Below, piece by piece: positions 30,219 to 40,395 of a DNA stretch of 64,000 nt. The number at the start of each line of letters is the position of its first letter. Positions within the stretch are counted from its first letter, which is position 1. This DNA is from Thermomonas sp. (GTDB taxonomy: Bacteria > Pseudomonadota > Gammaproteobacteria > Xanthomonadales > Xanthomonadaceae). The stretch covers positions 267,804-331,803 of the forward strand of contig NZ_JAMLIW010000002.1 in assembly GCF_023953935.1 (NCBI RefSeq), written 5' to 3'. A program made the position numbers and the translations under genes. The notes below the pieces were generated by a model. It was given only the letters and a program-made list of their open reading frames with translations. It was not told the origin of the DNA and did not search any database.

Positions 30219-30755
30219 TCACAAGCGGGGCATGCTGTAGATGACATCGGTCTGCCGCGTGACAGCGGCGCGTTCCGGCTGGTTGTGGTGCCTTTGCGCG
30301 GTGATCCGGAACAACGGGCCGGTCTGCTGGCTGCTCGGGTTGGGGGTCACGCCCCCGCTCTCCTGGAACGCCTGGTTCCGGCCCAGGTACTGGATCCAGT
30401 ACTCGGTCCTCACCCCATTGAGAGTGGGGCCATTGACCCAGGCCGCGGTGCCATCCGCAGGCCCGGGCGCGAGAGGTCCACAAATGATTGACCCGGAAAT
30501 CGGACAATCCGTCGAGTTTTCCGGTGGGTCACTGGTGACGCCATTCTGCGGATCGCCCTGCAAGGTCAAAATGGCCTGCGCCAAGGCATTTTCGACGGCC
30601 TGGTCGGTCAGGCTGCGGTCGCGCAGATTGGCCGCCATGCGCTCCTGCATGACCGCGCTGCGCATGACCGCAATGCCCAGCACGGACATCACCACCAGCA
30701 GGATCAGCACGACCAGCAGGGAAACACCTTGTTGCTTTTTGGGCGATTTGTTCAT
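30219..30755 (-). CDS. pilX: Type IV pilus minor pilin PilX
   Basis: The 178-residue protein has a short basic leader (MNKSPKKQQG) followed by a hydrophobic helix VSLLVVLILLVVMSVLGIAV and MRSAVMQERMAANLRDRS, the pattern of PilX/PilX_N proteins. The Glu at position 5 of the mature helix, present in most pilins, is absent, as in GspK-like tip pilins. PilX, PilV, PilW and PilY1 form the priming complex at the pilus tip. It lies 7 bp before pilY1 and 14 bp after pilW. Confidence 0.88.
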   Translation of the reverse strand: MNKSPKKQQGVSLLVVLILLVVMSVLGIAVMRSAVMQERMAANLRDRSLTDQAVENALAQAILTLQGDPQNGVTSDPPENSTDCPISGSIICGPLAPGPADGTAAWVNGPTLNGVRTEYWIQYLGRNQAFQESGGVTPNPSSQQTGPLFRITAQRHHNQPERAAVTRQTDVIYSMPRL

Positions 30756-30769
30756 GGCACACCTGTGGC

Positions 30770-31657
30770 CTACGGAGTGCGGTTGCGGATTGCAACCGTG
30801 GCAGCAATGGTTCGATTCACCTGATTGGACTCACCCGGCGCATTGCCCGGAATGATGGCGCGGATGGGGATGAGCATGTTCACGGCATCCACGTTCTGGT
30901 AGCTGAATGAGCCTCCGGTGGCCGGCGCATACACGCTGGCATTGCCGCCTTGGGCCTGATGGAAGAGCAACGTCCACGGCTGGATGCCCACCGCGGCTTC
31001 CTGGTTGCCGGCGCCATCATTGAGATCCACGTACAGCGAGCTTCCGGTCGGGCCGCCGTTGGGCGCAACGGACCATGTGGTCGTGCGCAGACGGCCAATC
31101 GAGATGCTGGCCGGGGACGCGCCAACCGTATCGGCGGGATTGAACGGCAGCTTGGCGCTGAAATTGACCTGCTGACCGCTGATCGAGCCAACCGTCGCAA
31201 AGCCGGTCATCGACCCATTGCAGACCATCACGACATCGTTGACGTTGAAAATGTCCGAGGCCGCCGGTGACGCCTCCAGCAGGGTGACGCGATTGGCATC
31301 GCTGTTGTTCGGATCGACGCGATAGGCCATTTCATCGACCCCTACCGCGGTGAGGCTGGTGGCGGTTCCATCCAGCGGCGCGCGGAAGGCGGCGCTGTTG
31401 GCGTCCACGCCGCGCACCGACGATTCTCTGGTGCACGCCGTGGTTCCCGTGGAGCGGACATCCGCCGCCAGCATTTCATAGGCCACGCGGGCATTTTCCT
31501 GAACGCGGTTTTGTCCGTCGTTGGAATTGAAGGTCCGCAGGTTTCCCACGAACAGGACAAAAGCAGCGCCAAGAACGATCAGCCCCAGCATCAGGGCGAT
31601 CATCATTTCGATCAGGCTGAAGCCTTGGGCCGCGGCTTTGGAATGGAACCGGCTCAT
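30770..31657 (-). CDS. pilW: Type IV pilus minor pilin PilW
   Basis: The 295-residue prepilin has a cleavage site G12/F13 in QGFSLIEMMIALMLG with E17, followed by the hydrophobic N-terminal helix. The ENARVAYEMLAADVRSTG segment (helix continuation) is typical of PilW, the large minor pilin of the tip complex. Its start codon overlaps the pilV stop (31654-31657). The globular part contains a few cysteines (TACTRE, MVCNG) that could form disulfides. Confidence 0.9.
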   Translation of the reverse strand: MSRFHSKAAAQGFSLIEMMIALMLGLIVLGAAFVLFVGNLRTFNSNDGQNRVQENARVAYEMLAADVRSTGTTACTRESSVRGVDANSAAFRAPLDGTATSLTAVGVDEMAYRVDPNNSDANRVTLLEASPAASDIFNVNDVVMVCNGSMTGFATVGSISGQQVNFSAKLPFNPADTVGASPASISIGRLRTTTWSVAPNGGPTGSSLYVDLNDGAGNQEAAVGIQPWTLLFHQAQGGNASVYAPATGGSFSYQNVDAVNMLIPIRAIIPGNAPGESNQVNRTIAATVAIRNRTP

Positions 31658-32115
31658 AGTCTGGCCCTCGTGACCACCTGATTGGTCTGGCTACCACCCG
31701 CGCGCCGGTCATCCCACTGCACGGTGACGGTATAGACACCGCCTGCCTGCTCGATTTTCCCGCAGGTTCCAGGATCCGCGGGGTCATTCCCGATCGCGGT
31801 CTTGAGCTGGAGCGTCCACTGGTGGATGTCCCAGGATGCCAGCGACAGCCCGGCCGCGGGCACCGTGCCGCAGGAGGCCGTACCGTCGAAAACATAGCTC
31901 GCGGCATTGGTACGGTTGGCGCGCATGGCCTCGATGATGGAATTGCTGGCCATGACGGCCTGCGAGGATTCCAGCGAGCTTTGGCCGCCGCGCAGCGCCA
32001 GCGACTGCATCGCCGCCATGCCCATCAAGCCGAGGGCCAGCACCAGCACGGAGATCAGCACCTCGATCATGCTGATGCCACGCTGCGGGCGTGGCAAGGA
32101 AACCGGCATCTTCAT
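31654..32115 (-). CDS. pilV: Type IV pilus minor pilin PilV
   Basis: This 153-residue prepilin is cleaved after G13 in QRGISMIEVLISVLVLALG, with E18. The SSQAVMASNSIIEAMRANR region after the hydrophobic helix is characteristic of PilV. It overlaps fimT upstream and pilW downstream by 4 bp each, so the genes are translationally coupled. Two cysteines (SCGTV, GTCGK) may form a disulfide. Confidence 0.9.
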   Translation of the reverse strand: MKMPVSLPRPQRGISMIEVLISVLVLALGLMGMAAMQSLALRGGQSSLESSQAVMASNSIIEAMRANRTNAASYVFDGTASCGTVPAAGLSLASWDIHQWTLQLKTAIGNDPADPGTCGKIEQAGGVYTVTVQWDDRRAGGSQTNQVVTRARL

Positions 32116-32660
32116 GGACAGCTCCCTCCGCCGTTCTTGGGCGTACTCGTGGAGGCGCCGCCCAGGGCCACCGTGATTTCCCGCTGGTTTTCGCCGAGGT
32201 TGGCATCGGGAATGCAGACGACGACAACGCGGTCCGCCGCGGGCAGGCTGGAGTCAATCCGCCCGGAGGAACGGAACACGATGCCCGCCGCCGGCCCACT
32301 GACCTGCACATCCGCAGGCAGAGCCACTTCACGCAGGATTTCGTTTGCTTCGTTGAATACGACGAAACGCTGTGCGCTGGTGCTGCACGTGATACCGCCC
32401 GAGGAGACACAGGCCGTCACCCGGGCATTGGTGCGAATCGCCTCCGAGCGCGCCAGCTGCATGGTGCCCGCCACGTCCTCGGTCTGGCTCTTGAGACGAT
32501 TCCGCAGGATGATCGTGCGCATGTTGGGTACCGCCACCGCGCCAATCACGGCGATGACGGCGACCGTCACCATCAGCTCCACCAAGGTGAAGCCGCGCGC
32601 GGAGGCGCGTCCCGGCGACTTCCCTGGTGAATCCCACGGATTTTTATTGCGTTGCAACAT
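32112..32660 (-). CDS. fimT: Type IV pilus minor pilin FimT/GspH-like
   Basis: The 182-residue prepilin has an unusually long 23-residue leader ending ARG, cleavage before F24 and E28 in FTLVELMVTVAVIAV. The MQLARSEAIRTNARVTAC segment identifies the GspH/FimT family. It is the first gene of the minor pilin operon; the 137-bp gap between it and tpiA would hold the promoter. FimT in xanthomonads has been linked to DNA uptake, so a role in natural transformation is possible. Confidence 0.88.
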   Translation of the reverse strand: MLQRNKNPWDSPGKSPGRASARGFTLVELMVTVAVIAVIGAVAVPNMRTIILRNRLKSQTEDVAGTMQLARSEAIRTNARVTACVSSGGITCSTSAQRFVVFNEANEILREVALPADVQVSGPAAGIVFRSSGRIDSSLPAADRVVVVCIPDANLGENQREITVALGGASTSTPKNGGGSCP

Positions 32661-32797
32661 ACCGCCCCCATTTCAGGCACTTGGCACACTACCGGGGAGT
32701 ATGCACCAATGCCACGGATCGGCGACAGGCGGGCCGAACGCGGGCGTGAGCGGTCGGATGCGGCGGGAACGCGGCCCCGGCGTGGCCGGTGCTGGCG

Positions 32798-33541
32798 TCA
32801 GATCGCGCTGGCGATGGCGAGGAAGTCGGATGCCACCAGCGCAGCGCCGCCGATCAGGCCGCCGTCGATGTCGGGCTGGGCGAACAGGCTGGCGGCGTTG
32901 TCGGGTTTGACGCTGCCGCCGTACAGGATCGGCAGCGCAGCGGCGATGGCGGGATCACCGATGGCCACCTGGGCGCGGATGAAGGCGTGGACGGCCTGCG
33001 CCTGCTCCGGGCTGGCGGTACGCCCGGTGCCGATCGCCCAGACCGGCTCGTAGGCCACCACCGCGTTGGCGAACGCCGCCGCGCCGGCCAGTGCCAGCAC
33101 CGGTTGCAGCTGGCTGGCGATGACAGCTTCGGTTTGCCCGGCCTCGCGCGCTTCCAGGCTTTCGCCCACGCACAGGATCGGAACCACACCCGACGCATGG
33201 GCGGCCACGAACTTGCGCGCCACCAGTGCGCTGCTTTCCGCGTGGTACTGGCGGCGTTCGGAATGGCCGACCAGGGCATAGCGGGCGCCCATGTCGGCCA
33301 GCATCGCCGCCGCCACCTCGCCGGTGTAGGCGCCCTTGGCATGCTCGCTCACGTCCTGGGCACCGAATGCGACGCTACTGCCGGCGCAGCGCTGCGCGGC
33401 CTCGGCCAGATAGGGAAACGGCGGCAGCACGATCAATTCAACCCCGTCCGGCGCGGCGCTGATGATCTCCGACAGCAGCGACTGGACGAAAACGCGGCTG
33501 CCGTGCAGCTTCCAGTTTCCGGCGACGATCCTGCGACGCAT
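32798..33541 (-). CDS. tpiA: Triosephosphate isomerase
   Basis: TpiA interconverts dihydroxyacetone phosphate and glyceraldehyde-3-phosphate. The 247-residue TIM barrel has the catalytic lysine K11 in GNWK, the electrophilic His in VGHSERR, the catalytic Glu in AYEPVWAIGTG and the phosphate loop YGGSVK. The start at 33541 is the usual MRRxIVAGNWK beginning. In related genomes secG commonly follows tpiA; here the minor pilin operon does, suggesting a rearrangement. Confidence 0.97.
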   Translation of the reverse strand: MRRRIVAGNWKLHGSRVFVQSLLSEIISAAPDGVELIVLPPFPYLAEAAQRCAGSSVAFGAQDVSEHAKGAYTGEVAAAMLADMGARYALVGHSERRQYHAESSALVARKFVAAHASGVVPILCVGESLEAREAGQTEAVIASQLQPVLALAGAAAFANAVVAYEPVWAIGTGRTASPEQAQAVHAFIRAQVAIGDPAIAAALPILYGGSVKPDNAASLFAQPDIDGGLIGGAALVASDFLAIASAI

Positions 33542-33616
33542 GCAACGCTCCAATGATGGGGAAACCGAAGTCTAGCAAGCGCGGCCGGGCCGCAGTGGGA
33601 CCCCGGCGCCGGCGGG

Positions 33617-34570
33617 CTACATCAGCTTGATCTCGCGCAGCCGTTCTTCCAGATAGCCTTGGGCGGTGATCGGCTCGGGATAGCGGTTGGGATTGTCGGG
33701 CGTGATGCACGACGGCAGCGCGTCGATCAGGAAATCGGGGTTGGGGTGCAGGAAGAACGGCACCGAATAGCGCGGCTCGCGGGCCTTCGGCCCCGGCGGA
33801 TTGACCACGCGGTGGGTGGTCGATGGATAGACGTGGTTGGTCAGACGCTGCAGCATGTCGCCGATGTTCACCACAATCGTGTCGGCGTCAGCGGTGAACG
33901 GCACCCACTGCCCCTTGCGCGAGAGCACCTGCAGGCCTTCGGCGCTGGCGCCGACCAGCAGAGTGATCAGGTTGATGTCCTCGTGCGCGCCGGAGCGGAT
34001 GTTGGGCACGTCGCCGTCGGGAATCGGCGGATAGTGCAGCGGCCGCAGGATCGAGTTGCCGCTGTCGGTCTTGTCGGCAAACCAGTCCTCCGGCAGGCCG
34101 ATGTGCAGGGCCAGCGCGGACAGCACCTGCGATCCGAGCGCGTCCAGCGCTTGATAGAGGCCGTATCCGACTTCCCGGAACGCCGGCACTTCTTCGGGCC
34201 ACAGGTTGGGCGACATCACGCTGCGGTACTTCGAATCCTCCGGAATTTCGCGACCGATGTGCCAGAACTCCTTGAGGTCGAAATGCTGCGACCCCTTGGC
34301 GGTCTCGATTCCGAACGGCGTGTAGCCGCGCGCGCCGCCGCCGCCGGGCACGTGGTAGCGCCGTTTGGCTTCATCGGGCAGCGCAAAGAATTCGCGGAAT
34401 GCGGCATAGGCCGCATCAATTCGCGCCTGCGGGATGCCGTGGTTGCGGATGCCGGCAAAGCCCCATTCGCGGTAGGCCGCGCCGAGCGCATCGACGAAAG
34501 CCTGGCGATCTTCCGGGGAAGCCGGATGGGTGAAGCGACGGATGTCGAGGGTGGGGATTTGCGAAGTCAT
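33617..34570 (-). CDS. Isopenicillin N synthase-like 2-oxoglutarate/Fe(II) oxygenase
   Basis: The 317-residue protein is a non-haem iron oxygenase of the IPNS/2OG-FeII_Oxy group with a DIOX_N-like N-terminal domain. The iron facial triad is H196-x-D198 and H253, and R267-x-S269 (RYSVPFF) would bind 2-oxoglutarate. These residues are intact, so it should be active, but the substrate is unknown; family members act on amino acids, flavonoids and other small molecules. It lies between glmM and tpiA, with no biosynthetic cluster around it. Confidence 0.85.
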   Translation of the reverse strand: MTSQIPTLDIRRFTHPASPEDRQAFVDALGAAYREWGFAGIRNHGIPQARIDAAYAAFREFFALPDEAKRRYHVPGGGGARGYTPFGIETAKGSQHFDLKEFWHIGREIPEDSKYRSVMSPNLWPEEVPAFREVGYGLYQALDALGSQVLSALALHIGLPEDWFADKTDSGNSILRPLHYPPIPDGDVPNIRSGAHEDINLITLLVGASAEGLQVLSRKGQWVPFTADADTIVVNIGDMLQRLTNHVYPSTTHRVVNPPGPKAREPRYSVPFFLHPNPDFLIDALPSCITPDNPNRYPEPITAQGYLEERLREIKLM

Positions 34571-34622
34571 GGCGGACTCTCTTCTTTGCTCATCAGTTTC
34601 GCAACAGCGGGAATGACGAAGC

Positions 34623-35984
34623 TCAAGCCACCGCGGCGCGCACCGCATCGGCCAGCGCGGACAGGGTCGAATCGACCAGGGCGACATCGTCGGCCTCGAC
34701 CGTCACCCGCACCACCGGCTCGGTGCCGGACGGGCGCAGGAAGGCGCGGCCGCGCCCGGCCACGGCCTGCTGCGCCGCGGCCAATGCGGTCTTGACGCCG
34801 TCGGCTTCCACGGGCCGGCTGCCGGCGCCACAGCGCACGTTCACGGTTTTCTGCGGCACCTTGGCCAGCCCCGTCAGCGCGGCGTCGAGCGTGATGCCGC
34901 GCCGTTGCAGCACTTCCAGCACTTGCAGGGCGCTGACGATGCCGTCGCCGGTATTGCCGCGGTCCAGGCACAGGAGGTGCCCGCTGGCTTCGCCGCCGAG
35001 CACGCCGGCGTGCGCCAGCAGCAGCTGGTGGACGTGGCGGTCGCCGACGTTGGCGCGCAGGAACGGGATGCCGCGCGCCGCCAGCGCCTGCTCCAGCCCG
35101 TAATTGCTCATCAAGGTACCGACCACCGGCCCGCGCAGGCGGCCGCTGTCCTGCCAGTCGCAGGCCAGCAGGTAGAGCAGTCCGTCGCCGTCGCGCACCT
35201 GGCCCTTGGCATCGATCATCAGCACGCGGTCGCCATCACCGTCGAAGGCGATGCCGAGGTCGGCGCCGGTTTCAAGCACGCGCCGGGCCAGGTTTTCGGG
35301 GTGGGTCGATCCGACGCCATCGTTGATATTCAGGCCGTTCGGCTCAACCCCGATGGCCTCCACCGACGCCCCCAGTTCACGCAGTACCAGCGGGGCGAGC
35401 TGGTAGGTGGCGCCATTGGCGCAGTCGACGACGATGCGCAGGCCGTTGAGGTGGAACCCCTTGGGCACCGAATTCTTGCAGGCCTCGACGTAGCGGCCGA
35501 TGGCATCGCGAGTGCGCACGGCCTTGCCCAGCTGTTCGGAGGAGACGGTGTGGAATGGTTGTTCCAGCGCGGACTCGATCGCCAGTTCGGTGGCGTCATC
35601 GAGCTTCTCGCCCAGCGCCGAAAAGAACTTGATGCCGTTGTCGAAATGCGGGTTGTGGGAAGCGGAAATCACGATGCCGCCGTCGGCGCGCATCGAATGG
35701 GTCAGGTGGGCCACCGCCGGGGTGGGCATCGGCCCCATCAGCTGCACGTCCACGCCGGCCGCCACCAATCCGGCTTCCAGCGCGGCCTCGAACATGTAAT
35801 TGGAAATCCGGGTGTCCTTGCCGATCACCACCATCGGTTTGCGCCACTCCTGGCGCGCGCGCGCGGCCGCAGCCAGCGCGTGGCCATAGGCATTGCCCAG
35901 ACGCAGCACGAAATCGGCGGAAATCGCGCCTTCACCAACCCGGCCGCGGATGCCGTCGGTGCCGAAATACCGACGGCGGCTCAT
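34623..35984 (-). CDS. glmM: Phosphoglucosamine mutase
   Basis: GlmM converts glucosamine-6-phosphate to glucosamine-1-phosphate on the way to UDP-GlcNAc for peptidoglycan and lipid A. The catalytic phosphoserine is S109 in SASHNP, the metal-binding loop is DGDGDR, and the phosphate-binding FLRPSGTEP lies near the C terminus. The length of 453 residues is normal. Its start overlaps the accD stop by 4 bp (ATGA), placing it in a transcript with accD. Confidence 0.96.
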   Translation of the reverse strand: MSRRRYFGTDGIRGRVGEGAISADFVLRLGNAYGHALAAAARARQEWRKPMVVIGKDTRISNYMFEAALEAGLVAAGVDVQLMGPMPTPAVAHLTHSMRADGGIVISASHNPHFDNGIKFFSALGEKLDDATELAIESALEQPFHTVSSEQLGKAVRTRDAIGRYVEACKNSVPKGFHLNGLRIVVDCANGATYQLAPLVLRELGASVEAIGVEPNGLNINDGVGSTHPENLARRVLETGADLGIAFDGDGDRVLMIDAKGQVRDGDGLLYLLACDWQDSGRLRGPVVGTLMSNYGLEQALAARGIPFLRANVGDRHVHQLLLAHAGVLGGEASGHLLCLDRGNTGDGIVSALQVLEVLQRRGITLDAALTGLAKVPQKTVNVRCGAGSRPVEADGVKTALAAAQQAVAGRGRAFLRPSGTEPVVRVTVEADDVALVDSTLSALADAVRAAVA

Positions 35985-36871
35985 GCCGCGCTCCCACCGC
36001 TCGCCGGCGCCGGCTGCCGCAGCAGCAGCGCCAGCAGACGCGCCAGCCGCGTGCGCAGTTCGCGGCGATCGACGATCTGGTCCACGGTGCCGTGCTGGAG
36101 CAGGAATTCGCTGCGCTGGAAGCCTTCCGGCAGTTTTTCGCGCACGGTCTGTTCGATCACGCGCTGGCCGGCGAACCCGATCAGGGCGCCGGGTTCGGCC
36201 AGATTCAGATCGCCCAGCATGGCGAAGCTGGCCGACACGCCGCCGGTGGTGGGATGGGTGAGCACCACGATGTAGGGCAGCCCGGCTGCGCGCAGGCGCC
36301 CGAGCGCGGCGGCGGTCTTGGCCATCTGCATCAGCGAGAACAGGCTTTCCTGCATCCGCGCGCCGCCGCTGGCGGTGAAGCACACGAACGGGCAGCGCCG
36401 TTCCAGCGCCCGCTCGGCGCCGAGGGTGAAGCGCTCGCCGACCACCGAGCCCATCGAACCGCCCATGAAGGCGAAATCGAAGGCAGCGGCGACCAGCGGC
36501 TGCCCGGCCAGCGTGCCTTCCAGCACCACCAGCGCGTCGCGTTCGCCGGTTTTCTTCTGCGCGGCCTTGATGCGATCGGAATACTTTTTCTGGTCGCGGA
36601 ACTTGAGCACGTCGGTCGGGCCGAGGCCGGCGCCGATCTCGTTGCCTGCGCCGTCGTCCAGCAGGGCCGCCAGCCGCGCGCGGGCGCGGATCGGCATGTG
36701 GAAACCGCACTTGGGACAGACTTCGAGGTTCTCTTCAAGCTCGGGCCGGTACAGCGCGCTGCCGCAGCTGGCGCATTTCTCCCACACACCTTCGGGAACG
36801 CTGCGCTTGCGCTCGCTGCCGCCTTCGGTGCGGATGCCGGTACCGGGCATCAGTTTCTTCAGCCAACTCAT
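35981..36871 (-). CDS. accD: Acetyl-CoA carboxylase carboxyltransferase subunit beta
   Basis: AccD with AccA transfers CO2 from carboxybiotin to acetyl-CoA to give malonyl-CoA. The 296-residue protein has the N-terminal four-cysteine zinc ribbon (C33, C36, C52, C55) and the crotonase-type carboxyltransferase core with [11 protein letters not shown] and [12 protein letters not shown]. It follows trpA with a 39-bp gap and overlaps glmM. The trp-accD linkage is common in Gammaproteobacteria. Confidence 0.97.
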   Translation of the reverse strand: MSWLKKLMPGTGIRTEGGSERKRSVPEGVWEKCASCGSALYRPELEENLEVCPKCGFHMPIRARARLAALLDDGAGNEIGAGLGPTDVLKFRDQKKYSDRIKAAQKKTGERDALVVLEGTLAGQPLVAAAFDFAFMGGSMGSVVGERFTLGAERALERRCPFVCFTASGGARMQESLFSLMQMAKTAAALGRLRAAGLPYIVVLTHPTTGGVSASFAMLGDLNLAEPGALIGFAGQRVIEQTVREKLPEGFQRSEFLLQHGTVDQIVDRRELRTRLARLLALLLRQPAPASGGSAA

Positions 36872-36910
36872 CGGATTCGATCTGCCTTGTTTGCAGCCGC
36901 GCGGCGAAGT

Positions 36911-37717
36911 CTAGCGCCCAACGCCGTCCAGCGCCGCCCGCAGGGGGCGAAGAAAGTTTCCCGCCTGCACCGCGGCAGTGGCCGGATCGGCCGCGTTCAT
37001 CGCGGACACCAGGGCGCTACCGACGACGACGCCATCGGCGTGCAATGCCACTGCGGCGGCACTGTCGGCATCGCGGATCCCGAACCCGGCAAACACCGGC
37101 ACCCGGGCCTGGCTTTGCACTTCGCGCAGATGCTGGCCGACGTCGGCCGCGTCCAACTGCGCCGCACCGGTGACGCCGGCATAACTGACGTAATAGAGAT
37201 AGCCCTGCGCCTGCTCGCACAGTCGCGCCATGCGCTCGGCCGGCGTGGTCGGTGCGGCCAGTGAAATCAGGGCCACACCGCGTTCGGACAAGGCCCGGCG
37301 ATACGCCCCCGCTTCTTCCGGCGGCAGATCGACCAGCAGCACGCCATCCACCCCGGCCTCGGCGGCATCCGCCGCGAAGGTGTCCATGCCGTGGATCTCG
37401 ATCGGGTTGAGATAGCCCATCAACACGACCGGCGTGGTGGCGTCGCGGGCGCGGAAATCGCGCACGCAATCGAGCACGTATCGCAAGCCCGCGCCACGTG
37501 CCAGCGCCCGTTCGGAGCTGCGCTGGATCACCGGGCCGTCGGCCATCGGGTCGGAAAACGGGACGCCCAGCTCGATCACGTCGGCGCCGGCCTGCACCAG
37601 TGCGTGCATGGCCGGCACGGTGGCGGCGAGCGCGGGATCGCCCGCCGTGATGAACGGCACCAAGCCCTTGCGGCCGGCCGCGCGCAGCGCGTCCAACCGC
37701 TGGTTCAAGCGGGTCAT
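36911..37717 (-). CDS. trpA: Tryptophan synthase alpha chain
   Basis: TrpA cleaves indole-3-glycerol phosphate to indole, which is channelled to TrpB. The 268-residue TIM barrel has the catalytic residues E49 in IELGVPFSDP and D60, and the phosphate-binding GFGIRD near the C terminus. Its ATG overlaps the stop of the preceding DUF3144-like gene by one base. A small gene separates it from trpB, which is unusual because trpBA are normally adjacent. Confidence 0.96.
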   Translation of the reverse strand: MTRLNQRLDALRAAGRKGLVPFITAGDPALAATVPAMHALVQAGADVIELGVPFSDPMADGPVIQRSSERALARGAGLRYVLDCVRDFRARDATTPVVLMGYLNPIEIHGMDTFAADAAEAGVDGVLLVDLPPEEAGAYRRALSERGVALISLAAPTTPAERMARLCEQAQGYLYYVSYAGVTGAAQLDAADVGQHLREVQSQARVPVFAGFGIRDADSAAAVALHADGVVVGSALVSAMNAADPATAAVQAGNFLRPLRAALDGVGR

Positions 37718-38166
37718 TACGCCGGATTGGTCGGCGGCGTCGGCTGGGCCGCGGCGACGTAGCCTTCGGCCGGGGTCTGGGCCGTCGCATCCTTCAGACG
37801 GCCGATCTGCACACCGGCAGCCGCGTACTCATCGGCCAGTTCGGATTCGCCGACGTCGATGCCGCGCTCCTCGCCGATGCCATCCAGATGCTGGTTGAGC
37901 ATCTTGCGATAGATGCCAGACATCTCATCGAGAAAATGTTTGCGCTCCTGGGCGGCGAAGATCGGTTTGACGACGGACAGGAAGTGGTGGGCGTTGAAAC
38001 GCGCCGCCGCGAACTGGATGGCAAGCCCCGGGCCGTTCGGGCCGACCTTCTGGGCCTGCTTGTCCGCAACGGCAAGGTATTCATTCACCGCCTCGATGAA
38101 CGCCGGGTCGATCTGGTTGTTCTGCTGGGCTGCGTCGGCGGGCTGCGCCTGATTGTCTTCGGCCAT
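37717..38166 (-). CDS. DUF3144-like small protein between trpB and trpA
   Basis: The 149-residue protein has an acidic, Asn/Gln-rich N terminus, a central helical block (FIEAVNEYLAVADKQAQK, then LAIQFAAARFNAHHF and FLDEMSGIYRKMLNQHL) and a Pro/Ala/Thr-rich tail. The AARFNA and YRKML pattern resembles DUF3144 proteins, which have no known function. It has no signal peptide or membrane segment. Translational coupling to trpA (1-bp overlap) is clear; a role in tryptophan synthesis is not implied by its sequence. Confidence 0.65.
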   Translation of the reverse strand: MAEDNQAQPADAAQQNNQIDPAFIEAVNEYLAVADKQAQKVGPNGPGLAIQFAAARFNAHHFLSVVKPIFAAQERKHFLDEMSGIYRKMLNQHLDGIGEERGIDVGESELADEYAAAGVQIGRLKDATAQTPAEGYVAAAQPTPPTNPA

Positions 38167-38273
38167 GGCCGGCTCCTGCGGGTTGTTCAGTGGTCAATCG
38201 CGTATTGTCGCGCAAATTCCGCCGGTCACCAAATGCGGGAACCGGCTGGAACCTGAATGCGGTGATCTACAGT

Positions 38274-39503
38274 TCAGAAACCTTCGCGCGCGGCGATGGT
38301 GTGCACGTCCTTGTCGCCGCGCCCGGACAGGTTGCACAGGACCAGCGCGTCCTTGGGCAGTTCGCGCGCCAGCTTGATCGCCTGCGCCACCGCGTGACTG
38401 GATTCCAGCGCCGGCAGGATGCCTTCGCTGCGGGTCAGGCGGTGGAAGGCCTCCATCGCCTCGGCATCCGTCACGCCGACGTATTCGGCGCGGCCGCTGT
38501 CCTTCAGGAACGCGTGTTCGGGGCCGACGCCAGGATAGTCCAGGCCCGCCGAGATCGAATGGGTTTCGGTGATCTGGCCGTCGTCATCGCAGATCACGTA
38601 GGTGCGGTTGCCATGCAGCACGCCGACCCGGCCCGCCGCCAGCGAGGCGGCGTGGCGGCCGGTTTCGATGCCCTCGCCGGCCGCCTCGGCGCCGACGATG
38701 CGCACGGAGGGATCGTTGAGGAAGGCATGGAATAAACCAATCGCATTGCTGCCGCCGCCGACGCAGGCGGTGATCGCATCCGGCACGCGGCCGTACTCGG
38801 CCAGCATCTGCGCCCGTGCCTCGCGGCCGACCACCGCGTTGAAGTCGCGCACCATGCGTGGATACGGATCCGGGCCGGCGACGGTGCCGATGATGTAGAA
38901 GGTGTCACGCACATTGGTCACCCAATCGCGCATCGCCTCGTTGAGCGCGTCCTTCAAGGTGGCGCTGCCGCTGGTCACCGGCACCACGGTCGCACCCAAG
39001 AGCTTCATCCGGTAGACGTTGATCTTCTGCCGTTCGATGTCGGTGGCACCCATGTAGACGACGCATTCCAGGCCCAGCCGGGTGGCCACGGTGGCGCTGG
39101 CGACGCCATGCTGGCCGGCGCCGGTTTCGGCGATGATCCGGGTCTTGCCCATGCGGCTGGCCAGCAGTGCCTGGCCGATGGTGTTGTTGATCTTGTGCGC
39201 GCCGGTGTGGTTCAGGTCTTCGCGCTTGAACAGGATTTGCGCACCGCCGACCTCGCGTGACAGGCGCTGGGCGTGGTAGATCGGACTGGGACGACCGACG
39301 TAGTGCCTGAGATCGTTCTCGAACGCGGTGATGAAGGCGGGGTCGGCGCGCGCGGCGTCGTAGGCGGCGGCCAGCTCCTGCAAGGGACCGATCAGGGTTT
39401 CGGCGACGAAGCGGCCGCCGTGGCGGCCGAAGTGGCCGCTGGCGTCGGGATACGCGTGATAGTCGATTGCCGCAGCGGGGGCCGGGGAGGAGGTGGAATT
39501 CAT
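38274..39503 (-). CDS. trpB: Tryptophan synthase beta chain
   Basis: TrpB condenses indole with serine using PLP. The 409-residue protein has the PLP lysine K104 in HTGAHKIN, the ETGAGQHG loop and the PLP phosphate-binding GGGSNAIG. The start at 39503 is preceded by GGAG at 9 bp; the in-frame ATG at 39518 is a weaker alternative. trpF lies 217 bp upstream; that gap holds no credible gene or attenuator that I can see. Confidence 0.96.
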   Translation of the reverse strand: MNSTSSPAPAAAIDYHAYPDASGHFGRHGGRFVAETLIGPLQELAAAYDAARADPAFITAFENDLRHYVGRPSPIYHAQRLSREVGGAQILFKREDLNHTGAHKINNTIGQALLASRMGKTRIIAETGAGQHGVASATVATRLGLECVVYMGATDIERQKINVYRMKLLGATVVPVTSGSATLKDALNEAMRDWVTNVRDTFYIIGTVAGPDPYPRMVRDFNAVVGREARAQMLAEYGRVPDAITACVGGGSNAIGLFHAFLNDPSVRIVGAEAAGEGIETGRHAASLAAGRVGVLHGNRTYVICDDDGQITETHSISAGLDYPGVGPEHAFLKDSGRAEYVGVTDAEAMEAFHRLTRSEGILPALESSHAVAQAIKLARELPKDALVLCNLSGRGDKDVHTIAAREGF

Positions 39504-39720
39504 CGGATGTCGCTCCATGGACTCATGGCCACCCGGCGGATGCACGGGCGCAAAGAGAAATCGAAATATGCGGGGGAACGACGCTGGTCGCGTCGCGCCT
39601 CGGACACGCGCCGCTGACGGGCTTATCGCACCGCCGCCGCAGGCACGCGCCGCCAGCGCCGCAGCGAGCGGCCGAAGGGTGCGGGTTGGCGATTCGGGGA
39701 TTTCATGGCGTGGCCATAGC

Positions 39721-40374
39721 CTACCCGATCGCGGTGGCATCCGCCGTCTGTACCGCTTCGACGAAGCGGCGCATCAGCACGCCGTCCTTGATGCCGGGGG
39801 CGGATTCGATGCCGCCGGCCACATCCACGCCCCACGGGCGCACGACGCGGATGGCCTCGCCCACGTTGTCTGGCGTCAGGCCGCCGGCCAGCAGCCAGGG
39901 CATGTCGAGATCGGCGGGAATGCTGGTCGCGTCCAGGCGCTGCCCGCTGCCGCCCGCCTGCCCCGGCGCATGGCCATCCAGCACGAAGCCTGCCGCATTC
40001 GGCCAGCGCCTGCGCAGCGTCTGCCCGTCCGGCGCCGCGCCGCCCATGCCCACGCCCTTCAGATACGGCAGGCCGAAGCGGCGGCAGAAGGCATCGTCTT
40101 CATCGCCGTGGAATTGCAGCAGCGTGGGTCGCGCCCGGGCGATGGCAGCGTGTATTTCGCCCGCACCGTTGTCCATGAACAGTGCCACCAGATCGACCAG
40201 CGGTGGCAGCGCCTGCCGCAGCGCACCGGCGTTCTCCGGCATCACGCAGCGCTTGCTGCGCGCGGCGAAGATCACGCCCACCGCGTCCACGCCCAGCTCG
40301 CCAGCCAAGCGCGCATCGCCCGGACGGGTCAGGCCGCAGAACTTGATGCGGGTGCGAAAGGGGGGACTGGTCAT
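39721..40374 (-). CDS. trpF: Phosphoribosylanthranilate isomerase
   Basis: TrpF performs the Amadori rearrangement of phosphoribosylanthranilate to CdRP. The 217-residue barrel has the catalytic cysteine C13 in IKFCGLTR and the catalytic aspartate in the [15 protein letters not shown] loop, with [10 protein letters not shown] binding phosphate. It is stand-alone and not fused to TrpC. It sits between a GFA-family gene and trpB, in the common truA-trpF-trpB order. Confidence 0.95.
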   Translation of the reverse strand: MTSPPFRTRIKFCGLTRPGDARLAGELGVDAVGVIFAARSKRCVMPENAGALRQALPPLVDLVALFMDNGAGEIHAAIARARPTLLQFHGDEDDAFCRRFGLPYLKGVGMGGAAPDGQTLRRRWPNAAGFVLDGHAPGQAGGSGQRLDATSIPADLDMPWLLAGGLTPDNVGEAIRVVRPWGVDVAGGIESAPGIKDGVLMRRFVEAVQTADATAIG

Positions 40375-40395
40375 GCAAGGTCGCCGTTGCCGGAA

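Noticed and set aside
28229-30244. 671-codon plus-strand open frame opposite pilY1
   Set aside because: Antisense to the conserved PilY1 N-terminal half; Gly/Val/Arg/His-rich with no domain pattern.
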